Both the position numbers and the translations under genes were made by a program. From Nematostella vectensis (lineage: Eukaryota; Cnidaria; Anthozoa; Actiniaria; Edwardsiidae), in assembly GCF_932526225.1 (NCBI RefSeq), contig NC_064042.1:6937540-7001539 (forward strand): a stretch of DNA of 64,000 nucleotides. The letters run 5' to 3'. The notes beneath the pieces were generated by a model. That model saw nothing but the letters and a program-made list of their open reading frames with translations. It was not told the DNA's origin and did no database searches. Positions 34,801 to 46,978 of the stretch are shown piece after piece. Numbering within the stretch: the stretch's first letter is position 1; each line of letters opens with the position of its first letter.

Positions 34801-36209
34801 TGTGCAGCCTGCATATCCTTCTTAAGCTTCGTCGCCTTTGCCTTTTCTTCATCCAGTTCAGACTTCAGTAAGCTTTTCTGCCTTGCGGTGTTGTTCAGCT
34901 GTGTCTCAAGCTTTGCATTCCTTGCGTTAGAAGCCGCTAGTTTAGCCCCAAGATCCTCAGAATCGCGCTCTCCACTTTGAACAGCTATCTTCAAGTCCGA
35001 GATGCGCTTCTCTGCGTGTATCACCTGGTTTCTTAGATCTTCCTTCTCTTGTATCAGCATGTTTAGCTCATGCTCGTACTTGATACAGTCGGCCACCGTG
35101 TTATCAAGCTGGCTGTGCAGGTCGCTCGCCTCGTCGAATGTGTGATTGAACTGATTCTCCATCTGCACGTGCTTGTTACGTAACGCATACAGATTATTCT
35201 CCAGTTCACTGATGGTCTTTCGAAGTCTTCCATTGTTGTGTTCCGCCTCTGATGTTTTTTCATTCGCTTTATCAAGACTATTTTCAAGGGATTGAATCTT
35301 GAGTTTGGAGCCGGCTAACTCCTTCTCCAACTCGTCTCGAATGCCTGCAAGATTCTCACAAGCTTCTTCAAGCTCTCTGTTCTTGCCATTTGCCTCGCTC
35401 AGCTCCCTCTCTAAGGCATCTTTTTGCTTTGTGCTAACTTCAGTTGTGACCTGTGTCTTGGTATACTCCTGTTTAAGGGCGTCCACTCTGTTTTCCAGCG
35501 CCTTATTGACATTCTCCAGTTTATCCAATTGCTGATTCTTAGCTGATAATTCTTCACGGAACAAGTCGAGGTCTTTCCTGTTCTCGAGTACTTCTCTTTG
35601 GAGGAGATTCTGCGCCTCCTTGCTTTTCTTGAGGTCTTCCCTGAGATTGTCAACTTGCTGTTTCAATGCGTTTTTTTGCTTAGTTACGTTGTTAATCTGA
35701 GCTTCGTACTTGGAGATCTTGAGTGAACCTCCCTTGGATTCCTTCTGGAGTTCTCTGTGAGCCTTGTCCAACTCCGCCTGCAATTCATTAAACTTCGCCT
35801 GCGCAGTCAGCAAATCATCCTGTAGCTCTTCTTTCTCTTTCTGTACAGCCAAGTAACTTGATTCCCACTCGACGACTTGATCTCTGACGCTGGACAACTC
35901 TTCATCGTCAGTACTATTATTCAAAGCAGTCGACACAAATCTTTTGTTCGTTTCAAGTTCACGGATGAGTCCCTCGTTCTTCTTCTCCAAAGCTGACTTC
36001 TCGTCCCGTAGCTTACGCACCATGTCCGTCCTGGTGCTCAAGTCTCTCTCTAGTGCCTCCAATTCCCATTGTTTCTCTGAGAGTTTTCTCTGTATGCGAG
36101 AGTAATCGTCCTGTACGCGTTTCGTGACACATCGGGACTCCTTCAGTTGCGAATGGAGCTGGGCTTTCTGTCGGAGAAGGGTCTCTACTTGCGATTTCAA
36201 TCGATCAAC
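28900..36209 (-). CDS. Giant coiled-coil protein, 7.3-kb central exon
   Basis: This single exon encodes about 2,436 residues of nearly uninterrupted coiled coil. It starts VDRLKSQVETLLRQKAQLHS after acceptor atatcacag and ends ASEANEKR at donor gtacag. With the other exons the protein is about 3,046 aa. No motor, kinase, PH, CH or zinc-finger domain is visible. The composition (Glu, Lys, Leu, Gln, Asn rich) and length resemble large cytoskeletal or centrosome/rootlet coiled-coil proteins (rootletin, CEP250, golgins, NuMA type). Generic coiled-coil likeness is not evidence of homology, so I give no family. Short breaks in the heptads, for example near KVKKRDIEEVRMSERV and around VPVQMDHVDAAVPGDYE, suggest hinge points. 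Long reading frames on the other strand here are shadows of this exon. Confidence 0.95.
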
Positions 36210-39156
36210 CTGTGATATTCGCGGAAATGATAATGAATTATATAAAATATTTATTAACACAGCGGCGGATCATTGGGACCTGTAGGAACCTTAAGCAACG
36301 ACGACGGTAGAAAATAATGGAATTCGGTTCAGAATTCAATAGCAGCACGTGGAAATGCGTTCTGTCTGATACATTTCAGCCGTTTTCCGTAAAACCACGA
36401 CGTGAAAATTCCAAATGTCGCGGTCAATTGAAGACGCGAACGTTGAAGACACCATAAACTCCACTAACTACGTTCGTTGCTGTAGAAATAATGTCCTTAG
36501 TTTATTGTTATCTTTCTCTGACTATAATGTTCTGCTTATTTTATTGCAATTAAATCATTATTGATCGCCACGCGCGAAAACATCTTTTACGATCGCGTTG
36601 TCCTAGCTTAAGTATTTTTTGCTTAAGGTGCCTAGTGTGTGGTGGAGTACGGAGGGGGAGACTTTTCCAATTTCAAGAAAAAAGGTCGAATATTGCTATA
36701 ACATAGTTTTAGGAATGGCCAGAAAGGGGAGCTCTAGTCACATCAGGCCTATATAAATCTTATCGTAAAAAGCTATCAATAATCCAAGACATGCTATGGC
36801 ATAATGGTATATCAATATCTAGACTACGGTCTGGTAAGCTTTTTGGGAAATCGGATGGTGAAAAGTGTAATATCAATCAACATATTTTAGGAAGTTGGGG
36901 GGAAATTCGATCTTGGGTTATTGCCGCAATGTCGTTCTGTGAACATTCGAGAATACGTGAAAATTAAACAAATAGTCTAGGAAAAAAGGAATTATATAGC
37001 CTGTGAATGTTTGCTTTAATACATCGCGAGGGTTAGCAACTTTTTAGATCAAACGTGCTTATTACTCATACTTATATTTACGGCTAACCCCTATTCAAAA
37101 GGGCACCTAACGTACGTGTTGGAACCCGGAAATAATTAGATAAAAGTGTCCTCAGTCTTAACTGAAATCAAGTCTAACTTCGAATGTAAAACATTATTAT
37201 TCACGAAACATAGCATATCAAAATGGTGTTGCGAGAAAATATCAACAACTATTAGATATTGACAATACAAAGAAATCTTTAAAAAATATTCAAACCAAAT
37301 TAAGGAATGATAGTGGGTTCATTGCATCAGACAATTCATTAATAGAAACATTGCCGCATTCTCAAGATATTCTCACCGTATCAAACGAGTCTTGCTGGAG
37401 GTTGGACATGCTTTCCTCTGCAAATGCCTGAACGTTTTCACTTGGCCGGTTGTTTTATACCGCCCATTTTTGACAACGAGAAAGTGATAGCTGTCAGATT
37501 CCAATTGCTATTCATTATTTCAATGATATATAAAATCAACCCTGTGGCTTATATGTCAAGAAAATTATTAAATTCTTTGGTATTCTCATAATAAACGCTA
37601 ATGCAATTGATGGTTAAATTATTGACCCTTTAATGAAAATGAGTAATCATTTTTTGTTTATTACAAATGATAAAAATCATAGCGTTGTATATTTTTAATA
37701 AGATTATTTTCTTAATCTGATAAAACACCATTAACTATTTGTTAACGAATTAATTAAACTACTTGTTGAAGACATTTACATTGAAGATTGGTGAGGACAT
37801 CTCGATAATTTTATTAATTTACCCGAAACTTGAAATTCGTTTCACGGATGCAGAAATACTTAGACTCACGAATAAAAAAGCGCACTTTCGTCTCTCGGTG
37901 AAGTAAATGGTAAAACCATGTTAAAAGAATTATCCCGTTAAAGGACGCCACATAGAATGCCAAGATTCGTACTCAGGTACTTGGCCGAACTTCGGACATC
38001 ACACTCAAATAGCCGACATGTTTTGTCAAAAATTCTTGAATACTGTGTCAATTGATGTTGAAGACATTAGATGCCTTTAATACTTCAAATATTCTTATTT
38101 TCAAGTGCTCCTCCTATCCATTGGATCATATTTTTCTAGGTTTTCTTTTTATCTCTAAATGATAGTTATTCCGGACGATAAAGACTGTTTTTAATAATGC
38201 AAGTATTTGAAAAGTTAATCGCGTACAAACGAAATAGATAGCGAAAGGATTTGTTCAACTTTTCGTTGCCTTCAAATCCGCAAACAGGTTTAAAAAAAGA
38301 GTGCAAATATTGGAAGCAATAATGTATCGTAAAATCAATTAGACCTTAGACACGCAAAAGTATTTCTACGAAAGAGCTGCGCCTTTTTTCAGGCAAACGG
38401 ATAATTTATCGATAGCGGGTAAAACAGCGATGCCTTCATAGAAATTTATATTTAAACTTCATAGTAAATAGTAAAACCAGTATTTGAACTTTCATAGCAA
38501 ATGGTATAACCATGTTAAAAGAATTATCCCGTTAAAGGACATGACGCCACACAGAATGCCAGGTACTCAGGTACTTGGACGAACTTAACAAATTTCGGAC
38601 ATCACACTCAAATAGCCGACATGTTTTGTCAAAAATTCTTGAATACTGTGTCAATTGATGTTGAAGACATTAGATGCCTTTAATACTTCAAATATTCTTA
38701 TTTTCAAGTGCTCCTCCTATCCATTGGATCATATTTCTCTAGGTTCTCTTTTTATCTCTAAATGCTAGTTATTCCAGACGATAAAGACTGTTTTTAACAA
38801 TGCAAGTATTTGAAAAGTTAATCGCGTACAAACGAAATAGATAGCGAAAGGATTTGTTCAACTTTTCGTTGCCTTCCGCAAACAGGTTTAAAAAAAGAGT
38901 GCAAATATTGGAAGCAATAATGTATCGTAAAATCAATTAGACCTTAGACACGCAAAAGTATTTCTACGAAAGAGCTGCGCCTTTTTTTCAGGCAAACGGA
39001 TAATTTATCGATAGCGGGTAAAACAGCGATGCCTTCATAAAAATTTATATGGTTACGGTTTCATAGTTTATGCAAATCGTATGTTTAGAAGAGTGAAACG
39101 TAAAAAGTGTTCAAAACTAAATAGTATATTCCCAAAAATCAGGGTTTGCCACTAAC
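36210..39156 (-). other. Intron of the coiled-coil gene with a duplicated segment
   Basis: This 2.9-kb AT-rich intron lies between donor gttagt (39156) and acceptor atatcacag. It holds the ~550-bp direct duplication listed separately. No coding sequence is seen. Confidence 0.75.
37905..39050. repeat. Tandem direct duplication of ~550 bp
   Basis: Segments 37905-38451 and 38499-39050 are about 97% identical by eye, with a period near 595 bp. Both run from aaatggta(a/t)aaccatgtta to tgccttcata(g/a)aaatttata. Small indels distinguish them, such as loss of tcaaat in copy 2 near 38877. The similarity points to a recent duplication inside the intron. Confidence 0.93.
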
Positions 39157-39354
39157 CTCTGTTCTATGCTCTCCTTTGACCGACTCCAAGTCGTATTTGA
39201 ACTTCCTGTACGCATCCTCGAGTTCATCTAGAGTTTCCCTGGCGTTCGCAATTTGCTCGATGGATACGTCTTCGCTTGAGGACTCTGTGCTTGGAAACCC
39301 ATTGGAGGCGCATGAACCCCCGCTATCCGGCCTCGAGATCAGCTGGGACTCCAT
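39157..39354 (-). CDS. Giant coiled-coil protein, N-terminal exon
   Basis: The exon starts at ATG 39354 and encodes 66 residues beginning MESQLISRPDSGGSCASNGF. A Ser/Glu/Asp-rich leader is followed by the first helix (IANARETLDELEDAYRKFKY). It ends at donor gttagt in phase 0, which matches the phase of the 7.3-kb exon. The frame is also open upstream for 11 codons to a good acceptor (cctag at 39388). Immediately beyond it is an in-frame TAG, so the exon may begin at 39387 with more coding exons upstream, or 39354 is the true start. I favour the ATG as first methionine. Confidence 0.75.
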
Positions 39355-39387
39355 CCCGGGGGTTGTATAACCGCCCGGCTCGCTGCC

Positions 39388-42300
39388 CTAGGAATTGTCA
39401 AGATAAATACACGATAAACACTACGTTTTTGAGTTGAGCTTAAGGTCGAGGGTTTTGTGCTATGAAATTTGGTTTGTGAAAAACCAAGCGCTGCCGAATC
39501 TCCTGGGACAGACTGTGGTTTGTTAGGGGTAAATTGAATAGCGCAATTAGCGAATCAAATTGCAGAGGGAGGTAAGCATGAATGGAGTTCATTTCCAGCG
39601 ATGTGCAATTACACCCGCTCTTTCTGGTAGTTTTTAGGAATAGACCTTATGAAATATAGATAGCTTGGGTTTTTTATAATAAGGAGCTTCTCTTGTGGTT
39701 TATCGTAAAAAAGTCACTCTAAAAATGTAAACAATGCGGTATAGAACGAAAAAGCGATGGAACGAAGAATGCAAGGAATTTAGCTAGGGTTCTTAACAAT
39801 TGAGATTCTATTGGTTGGCTAAGGAAGTATTGCAAGAATACACAAAAAAAGCGATAAATTGGCAAGCTAATTCTTGTTTGGACTTTATTCTAAGGAAATT
39901 ATGAGTTTGCAAGCCTGGTCAACAACATGTTCTTTATTATCTTTAATACTTTTGAAGAACACAAGACAAAAACACCATTGTTTGGATTTAGGACATTGAA
40001 TAAAGCCCCAAGGAATACAATATACTCTGTCTTGTTTACGCATGAAGTCATTCTGTAAAAAAAATAATAGTGAACTTGAATACTAGCTAAGGCAATTATT
40101 TTCCCGAAGTTATAGTCAACGCAAACGAAAAAAAACAAATTTAATTACCGAACGAATAAAGGTGCAATGCAGAATAATCTTAGCGATGGCAAGCGCACAC
40201 ATAATAACCCTAAAAAATAGTATAAAAAGCGACACTAAACAAGTCGAACGAACACAAGCGCAACACTAAACAATCCGAACAAATAGTCCAGATTCCACTG
40301 TGTCCGCTGGTCATAGCAATATAGGACGCATAAATACATTGCGAGGCAAGTAAAACTCAAATAAGCCGGAGATATACGGAGGTTAGTTACGATTGCTACA
40401 CATCGAAATCAAGCGTCACGCAAGTATTTGGCGCCAAATATAAACCTCATCCTTCAAGAAAGAAGTAAATGCTGTCAAGGTGCAAACATGAGGCTTTCAA
40501 ATAGAACTCAATAGAGAAGAGAAAGCTAAGAGCATTACACGCTGGCTTGGAGTGAGAAAGTAACGAAAACAAAATGCCGCGACGAGCCTTGTGTCGGTGG
40601 GAGTCCTTTGGTGAACAGGACGAGCGGCTTAGGAACCAATCACAACGCGAGAGCGATCTACCAGCGGCAACTTTGATGCATGCACAAGATGCCGACACTT
40701 AGTTGTATAAAACACTTGATAAGAAAGGGACCGCAACTTTTTGGCAAATAACAAACTTTAATCTTGGCCTGCTAGACGGTTTCATTCGGGGTTATTTGGA
40801 AATGTTTTGTCTCGAATATTGGGAATTCTGTAGCGCGCGAAGGCCGAGGTGGGCTGGGATGGAGCGAGGGTCGAACTGATGAAATGGACATAAGTCACAG
40901 CTCTAATCTTTTCCATTAACTATTTTTCCTTCATATTATTTTTTTCGCTATTTTATGGGGTGAAGTCGTTTGTACGAAAGCGCTGCGTTTTTCTTTTTCT
41001 TTTCTTATATCAAGGGAGTGGGGGGCGCTAATTCGAAGCAGAGCGCTTATTGAAAGCTGGGATCAACTTGTAAATCAACTTACTGTAATATATAGATTTA
41101 GGCACTGCCTAAAAGCGGAGCCATTTCCATATTGGGAATCTTTGGGCAGTTTGAACAAAATAGTTTCTAGACTAGAATTTCTTTTGAGAATAAAAAAGAT
41201 CCATAATAATAACATTCACCTCAGTCCATATGCTGTAAAAAGACTAAAGTGCTGTATGCTTAACCCCCCCCCCACCCACCCACTTTTTTCATACATGTAA
41301 CTTGTTTGAAATGCACGGTCCAAGCTGGATTTTATTTTAACTCAGCTATTTCTCCCACCACTTCTTTTGCAGCTTAACAAAAAATATTGCTGATATTTTA
41401 GTTTTATTTATTAACAGTGCTCTGTGTAGCTTCATTTGATAGACAACTGATACTGAACAGATATTTCCTATTTTACATTTCTATAATCAAATAATCTAAC
41501 ATATATGTGCCTTGCCATGTACAGCATTACTCAGTTTTTTTTTGTTGAGTACAGCTTTGAAGATCAAGAGACTTCAGCAGATGTTTGCGGCAAGAGAGCC
41601 CAACATTTTGCACCCAACTGCCCAAAAATACTTATGATGAAAATTTCCATCCATTTTTAAGAAAAGTACAGGTACAGATACCAAATTGCTGGAAGATGAC
41701 ACTTGACAGCATCCATTAAGGAGGGGGAGGGCTTCTCCTAAAATAGTCAGATGGGGTTGTTTGTCCTATCTAAAGGGTATGAATATTAATAGTTAATATT
41801 AATATTAATAATAATTAATATTAATATTAATAGTTAATATTAATTAACTGCTTTTCCTTAGGGAGTGTTCGAAATGCTTAGAGACAGAAATTGCTTGACC
41901 ACACCTAATGTGCTACCTTATGGGGGTAGGACTTACTGACCACAACCAAAGTGTTATCCCTTAGGGTTGAGATTGTTTATCCCCTTCTGTTTTAATGGGA
42001 GTCTTTTGGGTAAATGGGTAAATGGTAAACAGCAATTTTACCCAATAGCAGATATGGCGAAGACGCAGAAACTTGAAACTTGAATGTATCTATTTTATAA
42101 TATCTTAAATGCACAAAGGATGCTGAATAGCGAATCAAATTATTGGTACTCATAAGTAGCTTGAATCCGACAAAAGAAGGAAAAGAGCATAACACTTGGG
42201 ACACCCCCCCCCCCCCCTTTAAAAAGGAAAAAGAAATCACAGTTTTGTTTATTTTAATTGCTAAAATTTAAGGGCAATATCAGCCAAACATCAAAAATAT

Positions 42301-42789
42301 TTTTCCCATGGGAAGAATGCAGATTGATTGAAAAGGAAAAACATATTTTAAAGGGAAGAAAGGAAAGCTAAATATTTTGCTAAAATATGCTGCTCATCAT
42401 CCATGTCTTCATACAGTCGCACATCATGGCTTTTTGGATATTTCAATTTCAAAAAATGTTCGTTGTTATTTCAATTTTCTTAAAACATGAGAACAAACAT
42501 AGAGGAAAACAAATGATTAGATTAGTATCCTTACCAAACAGAAACAAACAGATCAATATTGGCTTTATATGAGAAAGAAAGAGAGACCTGGAGACATTTT
42601 GACGTTTTTGTGTATTTAACATAAAATTTGGGACAAAAACAGCATAGACAGGAGATAAAGAAAAGAGAAAGACTTTGCAAGGATGATTGCGAAATGCTTT
42701 TTGTTTTTCCTCACACATTTGCCAATAAATAACAAATGAATTATCAATTTAAAAATAAGCTTAATGATACACAGTTTTACCAACACAAC
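39388..42789. other. Upstream of the coiled-coil gene: intergenic or 5' UTR intron
   Basis: No protein-coding gene is recognised. Noted items: AT-rich palindromic microsatellite (attaatatt type) at about 41787-41850; C run at 42205-42217; C run near 41264-41280. The coiled-coil promoter and any non-coding first exon should lie here but are not identifiable. Confidence 0.4.
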
Positions 42790-43019
42790 TGTGTTACATG
42801 AGTCAATGATGATCAAGGTCGTTCTTACCTTTAGCGTCCTTCGCTATATATTCATTGGAGTCAGTTAATACAACCGCACGCTTTGGTTTTCGAATATAGA
42901 CTGATCTTTAATCACAGTATTTACAACTTATGGCATACGCCATGACCTTATATGGTATTACAAATAATCATTATCAATAACGTCATCGTTACTTAGGTAA
43001 AGTGTACTAATACACTACA
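42790..43019 (-). repeat. Probable 3' LTR of the gypsy-type element
   Basis: On the minus strand it starts TGTAGTGTATTAG straight after the polypurine tract. It may end ...GTAACACA at 42790, giving the expected TG...CA ends. A TATA-like accatataagg lies inside. There is no second LTR in the window for comparison, so the right-hand limit is a guess. Confidence 0.4.
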
Positions 43020-44371
43020 TCCCTCCCCTTTTAAATAAAAAACCTAAACAAACCACAAGAGCGACCCCTAGTGGTTGACAAGGTAGTCAGCAAACTTGGC
43101 TGGTGGCTTCCGCACTCGTCCGCTCCGTCTGACTTCAGGTGCTGAAGTTTCGGTTGCCATAGTAACCGCATCTGGTCCTGTATGCTCTGTTTCCGGTTCA
43201 GGCTCTGAAACTTCTACTTCAGTATCGGGTTCTGCTACTTGTACTTTCTTCGCGAACTGAACATTCCGCCTAACAGTACTTCCATTCTCCTTTGATTGCA
43301 CTATCATGTCTGGACCATTAAGGTTGATTACCTTGTACTTTTCTGGTCGGAAATTTGGTTGTAATTTACCTTTTGTCTCATTCCGCATTACTACTATATC
43401 TCCTTCCTGAATGTTGCTATCCGCCGCCTTCTTGTCTGCATAGTCTTTCATCTTTAGCTTATACTCCATATCTCTTTCTCTTGCCACTTCTGGAATGGCA
43501 GCAGCTGAATAATCTAACTGTGGTAGCTTATTCCTCATTTCTATTTCGAACATCAGAGAAAAGGGAGTACACCCAGCACTTGTATGCGGAGTTGCCCTGT
43601 ATGCTACTAGGAACTTCCTAAACTCTTTCTGGAGATCCTTTTTCTCTACTGTGGCTATTTTAAGTATCTTCTCTATGGTTCTGTTAGTCCTCTCTACGAG
43701 ACCATTTGCCTGTGGCCACAACGGAGTAGTTGACACCCACTTGATGCCATTGCTTTTAAGGTATGCCTCAAACTCTACCGAAGTGAACTGTGGCCCGTTG
43801 TCTGACCTAAGGGCTTCTGGGTAACCAAATCTCGTAAAAATGGCAAATCTATAACTGCCCCTGTCTTAGTAGATCTGAGCAATGCATCCTCAAAGTACCT
43901 AGTGAAGTAATCAATTATCACTATAACGTAACGACCATCTGGAAGTGGGCCTAGCAAGTCTGTACTACAAAACTTCCAGGGTGATGTTGGCATCTCTGTT
44001 GTTGCTATGGGAACTGGTCTGTCATAACTAGACACTAGCTGGCATGACTGACATGATTTACACAGTTTCTCTATGTCCTTATCAATGCCTACCCACCACA
44101 CTGTGCTTCTTAGACGTTGTTTACACTTGACAATACCCTGGTGTCCCTCATGAGCTAGCCTTAAAACTCTATCTTGTAAACTAGGTGGAATCAATATCCT
44201 TTTTCCTCTCAAGATTACACCGTCACTTTCACTGAGTTCTGATCTGACTGCTTTGATGCTTGTTGTACATTTCTCCCATATTCCTGTCCTAATTACTTCC
44301 TTGACTACTTGTACAACCTCACATTCATCTGAACTGGCCTTGATTTCCTGCCATGACATAGCTTCCGGCAC
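42790..44371 (-). mobile_element. Broken Ty3/gypsy-type LTR retrotransposon, 3' end
   Basis: Minus-strand sequence encodes the C-terminal part of a pol polyprotein. An H-H-C-C zinc-binding integrase N-terminus (H-x3-H ... C-x2-C, about 44150-44035) is followed by the integrase core with its first Asp in STDLLG. The second Asp is in a D-N-G-P-Q context, and the Glu lies in the ANGLVER context. A basic C-terminal domain ends with an acidic linker and RRSGRVRKPPAKF near 43085. A single frameshift near 43840-43860 separates the two open segments (44371-43775 and about 43850-43068). Gag, protease, RT and RNase H are absent, as is a 5' LTR. Downstream, a polypurine tract (aaaaggggaggga, 43032-43020) precedes a TGTAGTG start, so a 3' LTR of about 230 bp (42790-43019) is likely. 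Confidence 0.85.
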
Positions 44372-45298
44372 TGCGGGCAAGGGGAGGGGGTGCGCACGCA
44401 CCCCCCTGTGTACTCGCCTGAGCTTTGAGATGTCTATTAATCTTCAAACATAGGGGGAATTTTGGATGGTTTGTCTCAGGTAAATATTCATTTTTTTTGT
44501 TCAAGAGAAAGACGGATTTCATTTTTAAAAATCTTAACTCTTCTTGGTATCCCTGGCCACAATGGAATCTCTTGTGGCTCTTGGGTCTCGGTACAACCTC
44601 AGGAACGAGGTAAGATAAACAAATCAAGCTATCCTGGCTAAACAGCCACCCATTCAACCCCCCCTACCCCCTCCATCCAGCCCCACCCTCCTGGCATGTC
44701 AGATGGCCTATGCCCGAGCAGAACAGTACTGGCCCACGAGGTGATACTGGTTTGATTATCTGTTGATGGAACACAGTAGGGCGATGGTTAGTGTCTAGCA
44801 CATCGCAACTGACCTGGAGGAACAAGGGCGAGCTGGAGTGGATTGGACTCCTGAAATGCATTTTCACGCAAGAGAAATTTCAACTTAAAGCCGCATTGTC
44901 ACCAGTTTACTTCCGGAGGTCCGACGGAAACCTTAACCGACAAAAGAATCTATTAAAATCCGAGATATTTAACAGGCTATCTGCTCTAAATTATCAATCC
45001 CATCCTCAAAGAAACTTTCAATAAACACACTGCTTTCAATATTTTGAAAACATTTTCGCGTTTTCCGTTAAAAATCATCTGAGATTGTTGCGTAATGGAC
45101 CGGAAGTAAACTGGTGACAATGCGGCTTTAACGTCCCTTTATATTTCTTCTTGTTTTGCTGTGAGAGAGTGTGTACTAGATTCTTAGATGGTGCTTTGTT
45201 ACGGTGCTACGTAATGGAAAAGCAAAAATTCAGCCAGTGCACACTGTGAAACTATCCCGGGAATGAAAACATCCGATATTTGTACACTATCCAACATA
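44372..45298. other. Sequence between the retrotransposon and the Ig-receptor relic
   Basis: Apart from the TTAA-type MITE at 44889-45127, no gene is recognised. A possible plus-strand exon lies at 44563-44610: ATG in a ccacaATGG context, reading MESLVALGSRYNLRNE, then donor gtaaga. I cannot connect it to anything. Confidence 0.35.
44889..45127. mobile_element. 239-bp MITE with 28-bp perfect inverted repeats and TTAA duplication
   Basis: The ends agccgcattgtcaccagttt... and their exact reverse complement match for 28 bp. TTAA flanks both sides (44885-44888 and 45128-45131). TTAA target choice is the hallmark of piggyBac and Kolobok families, so this is a non-autonomous member of one of them. 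It has no reading frame. Confidence 0.93.
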
Positions 45299-46419
45299 AT
45301 GAACCTTAATAAAAGACGAGTCACGTCCGTGGTAGCAGCGCTACTTCTGCTAATTTCAGCCTATTGACAAAAACAGGTAAACGTTCGACGGTTGATATGT
45401 TCGAAAATACTTATGAGTTTAGCTTTTAATAGACCCAAACATTTTATTGCATTATCATTTTTATTATGAACGATTGTTTACAAAATCGCTCCAACGAAGC
45501 GTTTCAGAAGAGAAGATTCAGAAGATTCAGAAAAATGCTTTCCATACACTTTATCAATTTTGTATCAGGGATACCTATTTCATCAAAGCGAAATCAGAGA
45601 GAATCCATCATTTTACATACCGTATTTACTCGCTTATCTTTTTTTGTAACAACAACTTTTCAATATAATTTCATTATTTACCCTCATAAGACAAATATTT
45701 AGAATGCATGATGCTTTGAATACAAAAAACAAATCACGCCTTGCGAAAATTGAGTGTACTATATTACTTAGTTTTTAAAGGACTAAAAAACTGCTAGAAG
45801 CTCAATAATCATCAAAAGTACTTTTTTATATTAGAAAAAGTGGCGAGTACTAGATAAATATCTTCCTTTTGATAACTTTAGAACTTTACAAGGTCTAATT
45901 CAGAGGGTCTGGAGCACGGGCTATATAGCTATAGCTATTTGACGCCGAAATGAAGTCTATTGTCTTGTTAGTGTTGAATGAAGACCGTATCCCTACTTTA
46001 ACTGGATGTGTTTGCCTTGGGTTTGCTCCTGCAGCGTGCTCTGTCCCTATGAGCTTGCGACCTTTCAAACGACGCGCTGTGTAACCGCCGCCGCCACCTG
46101 GTAAATGAGTAACTCGAGCCCCAGTGGCGCGTTTTTTCTCTTTCCCACTATATTTATAGTTTTTATATTTTCTTTTAAGACAAACCAGACGGCATACAGC
46201 TTACCAAGTTTCCTGCTGGTGACAAGGTTTGTCTAAATGACATCATAGTCCTACCTGCCATGCGTCAGCCATTCCACCGGTCAGCAGCCACACCTACAGC
46301 AATGGCGTCAGGCTTGTGACACATTCCAATCCAAACTACACAACGCAGGCAGCCCGTGGAAATAACACATTCAAGTGTTTTACTGAGAATCTTGTTGGAA
46401 TAGGAGAAAGCGCAGCAAT

Positions 46420-46573
46420 CAGGGGCGTAGCCAGGGGGGTGGCCAAGGGGGCCCGGGCCCCCCTTCTAGCAGCCAAAAATACAGTAAATGTATGAGACAT
46501 TATCTAAAACAGGAGAAAATGCCATGAAAGTGCCTTTTTGCCCCTTCCTGTAAAAATCCTGGCTACGCCGCTG
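46420..46573. mobile_element. 154-bp MITE inserted in the Ig exon, GCAAT duplication
   Basis: The ends are 16-bp inverted repeats (caggggcgtagccagg / cctggctacgccgctg, one mismatch). GCAAT is duplicated exactly at 46415-46419 and 46574-46578. A second copy, about 85-90% alike, is at 54175-54334. Taking the element and one GCAAT away restores an open Ig frame running to donor gtacca at 46595. Confidence 0.95.
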
Positions 46574-46730
46574 GCAATAAGTGTCACTACTAAGGTACCA
46601 GGCTGTTAACCGTAGCCAGACCAGGGGTATAGGGGGGACGCTTTTCAGCCCAGCAACTCTAAGCTGTAATAACTTTGGAACTAGTATGGAAAGATTTTTT
46701 AACTTAACGAGGTTAGAGGAACGGCCAAAA

Positions 46731-46978
46731 AAGCCTGGGTTGAATGGGGTTAATTCCCGTGGGGAAGGGAGATACAATCAAGGAATGGGTATAATTACGG
46801 AGAAACGCCTGAAAAGCCTGGGTTGAATGGAGTTAATTCCCGTGGGGAAGGGAGATACAATCAAGGAATGGGTATAATTACGGAGAAACGCCTGAAAAGC
46901 CTGGGTTGAATGGAGTTAATTCCCGTGGGGAAGGGAAATACAATCAAGGAATGGGTATAATTACGGAGAAACCCATCA
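46731..46978. repeat. 83-bp tandem repeat, three copies
   Basis: Units start at 46731, 46814 and 46897. Each runs aagcctgggttgaatgg... to ...attacggagaaacg, with one or two changes between them. They fill the space between the two Ig exons of the receptor relic. Reading frames through them have no recognisable content. Confidence 0.95.

Noticed and set aside
27468-35535. Many plus-strand reading frames of 60-190 codons opposite the coiled-coil exons
   Set aside because: They are Ser/Leu/Phe-rich shadows of Glu/Lys/Leu-rich coiled-coil codons, with no splice logic or motifs of their own.
40447-40698. 83-codon minus-strand frame upstream of the coiled-coil gene as its first exon
   Set aside because: No splice donor in a matching phase and no protein-like composition; it may simply lie in the promoter region.
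44253-44657. Frames around the retrotransposon's broken 5' end as extra pol domains
   Set aside because: No RT or RNase H motifs are present, and the sequence right of 44371 has no similarity to pol that I can see.
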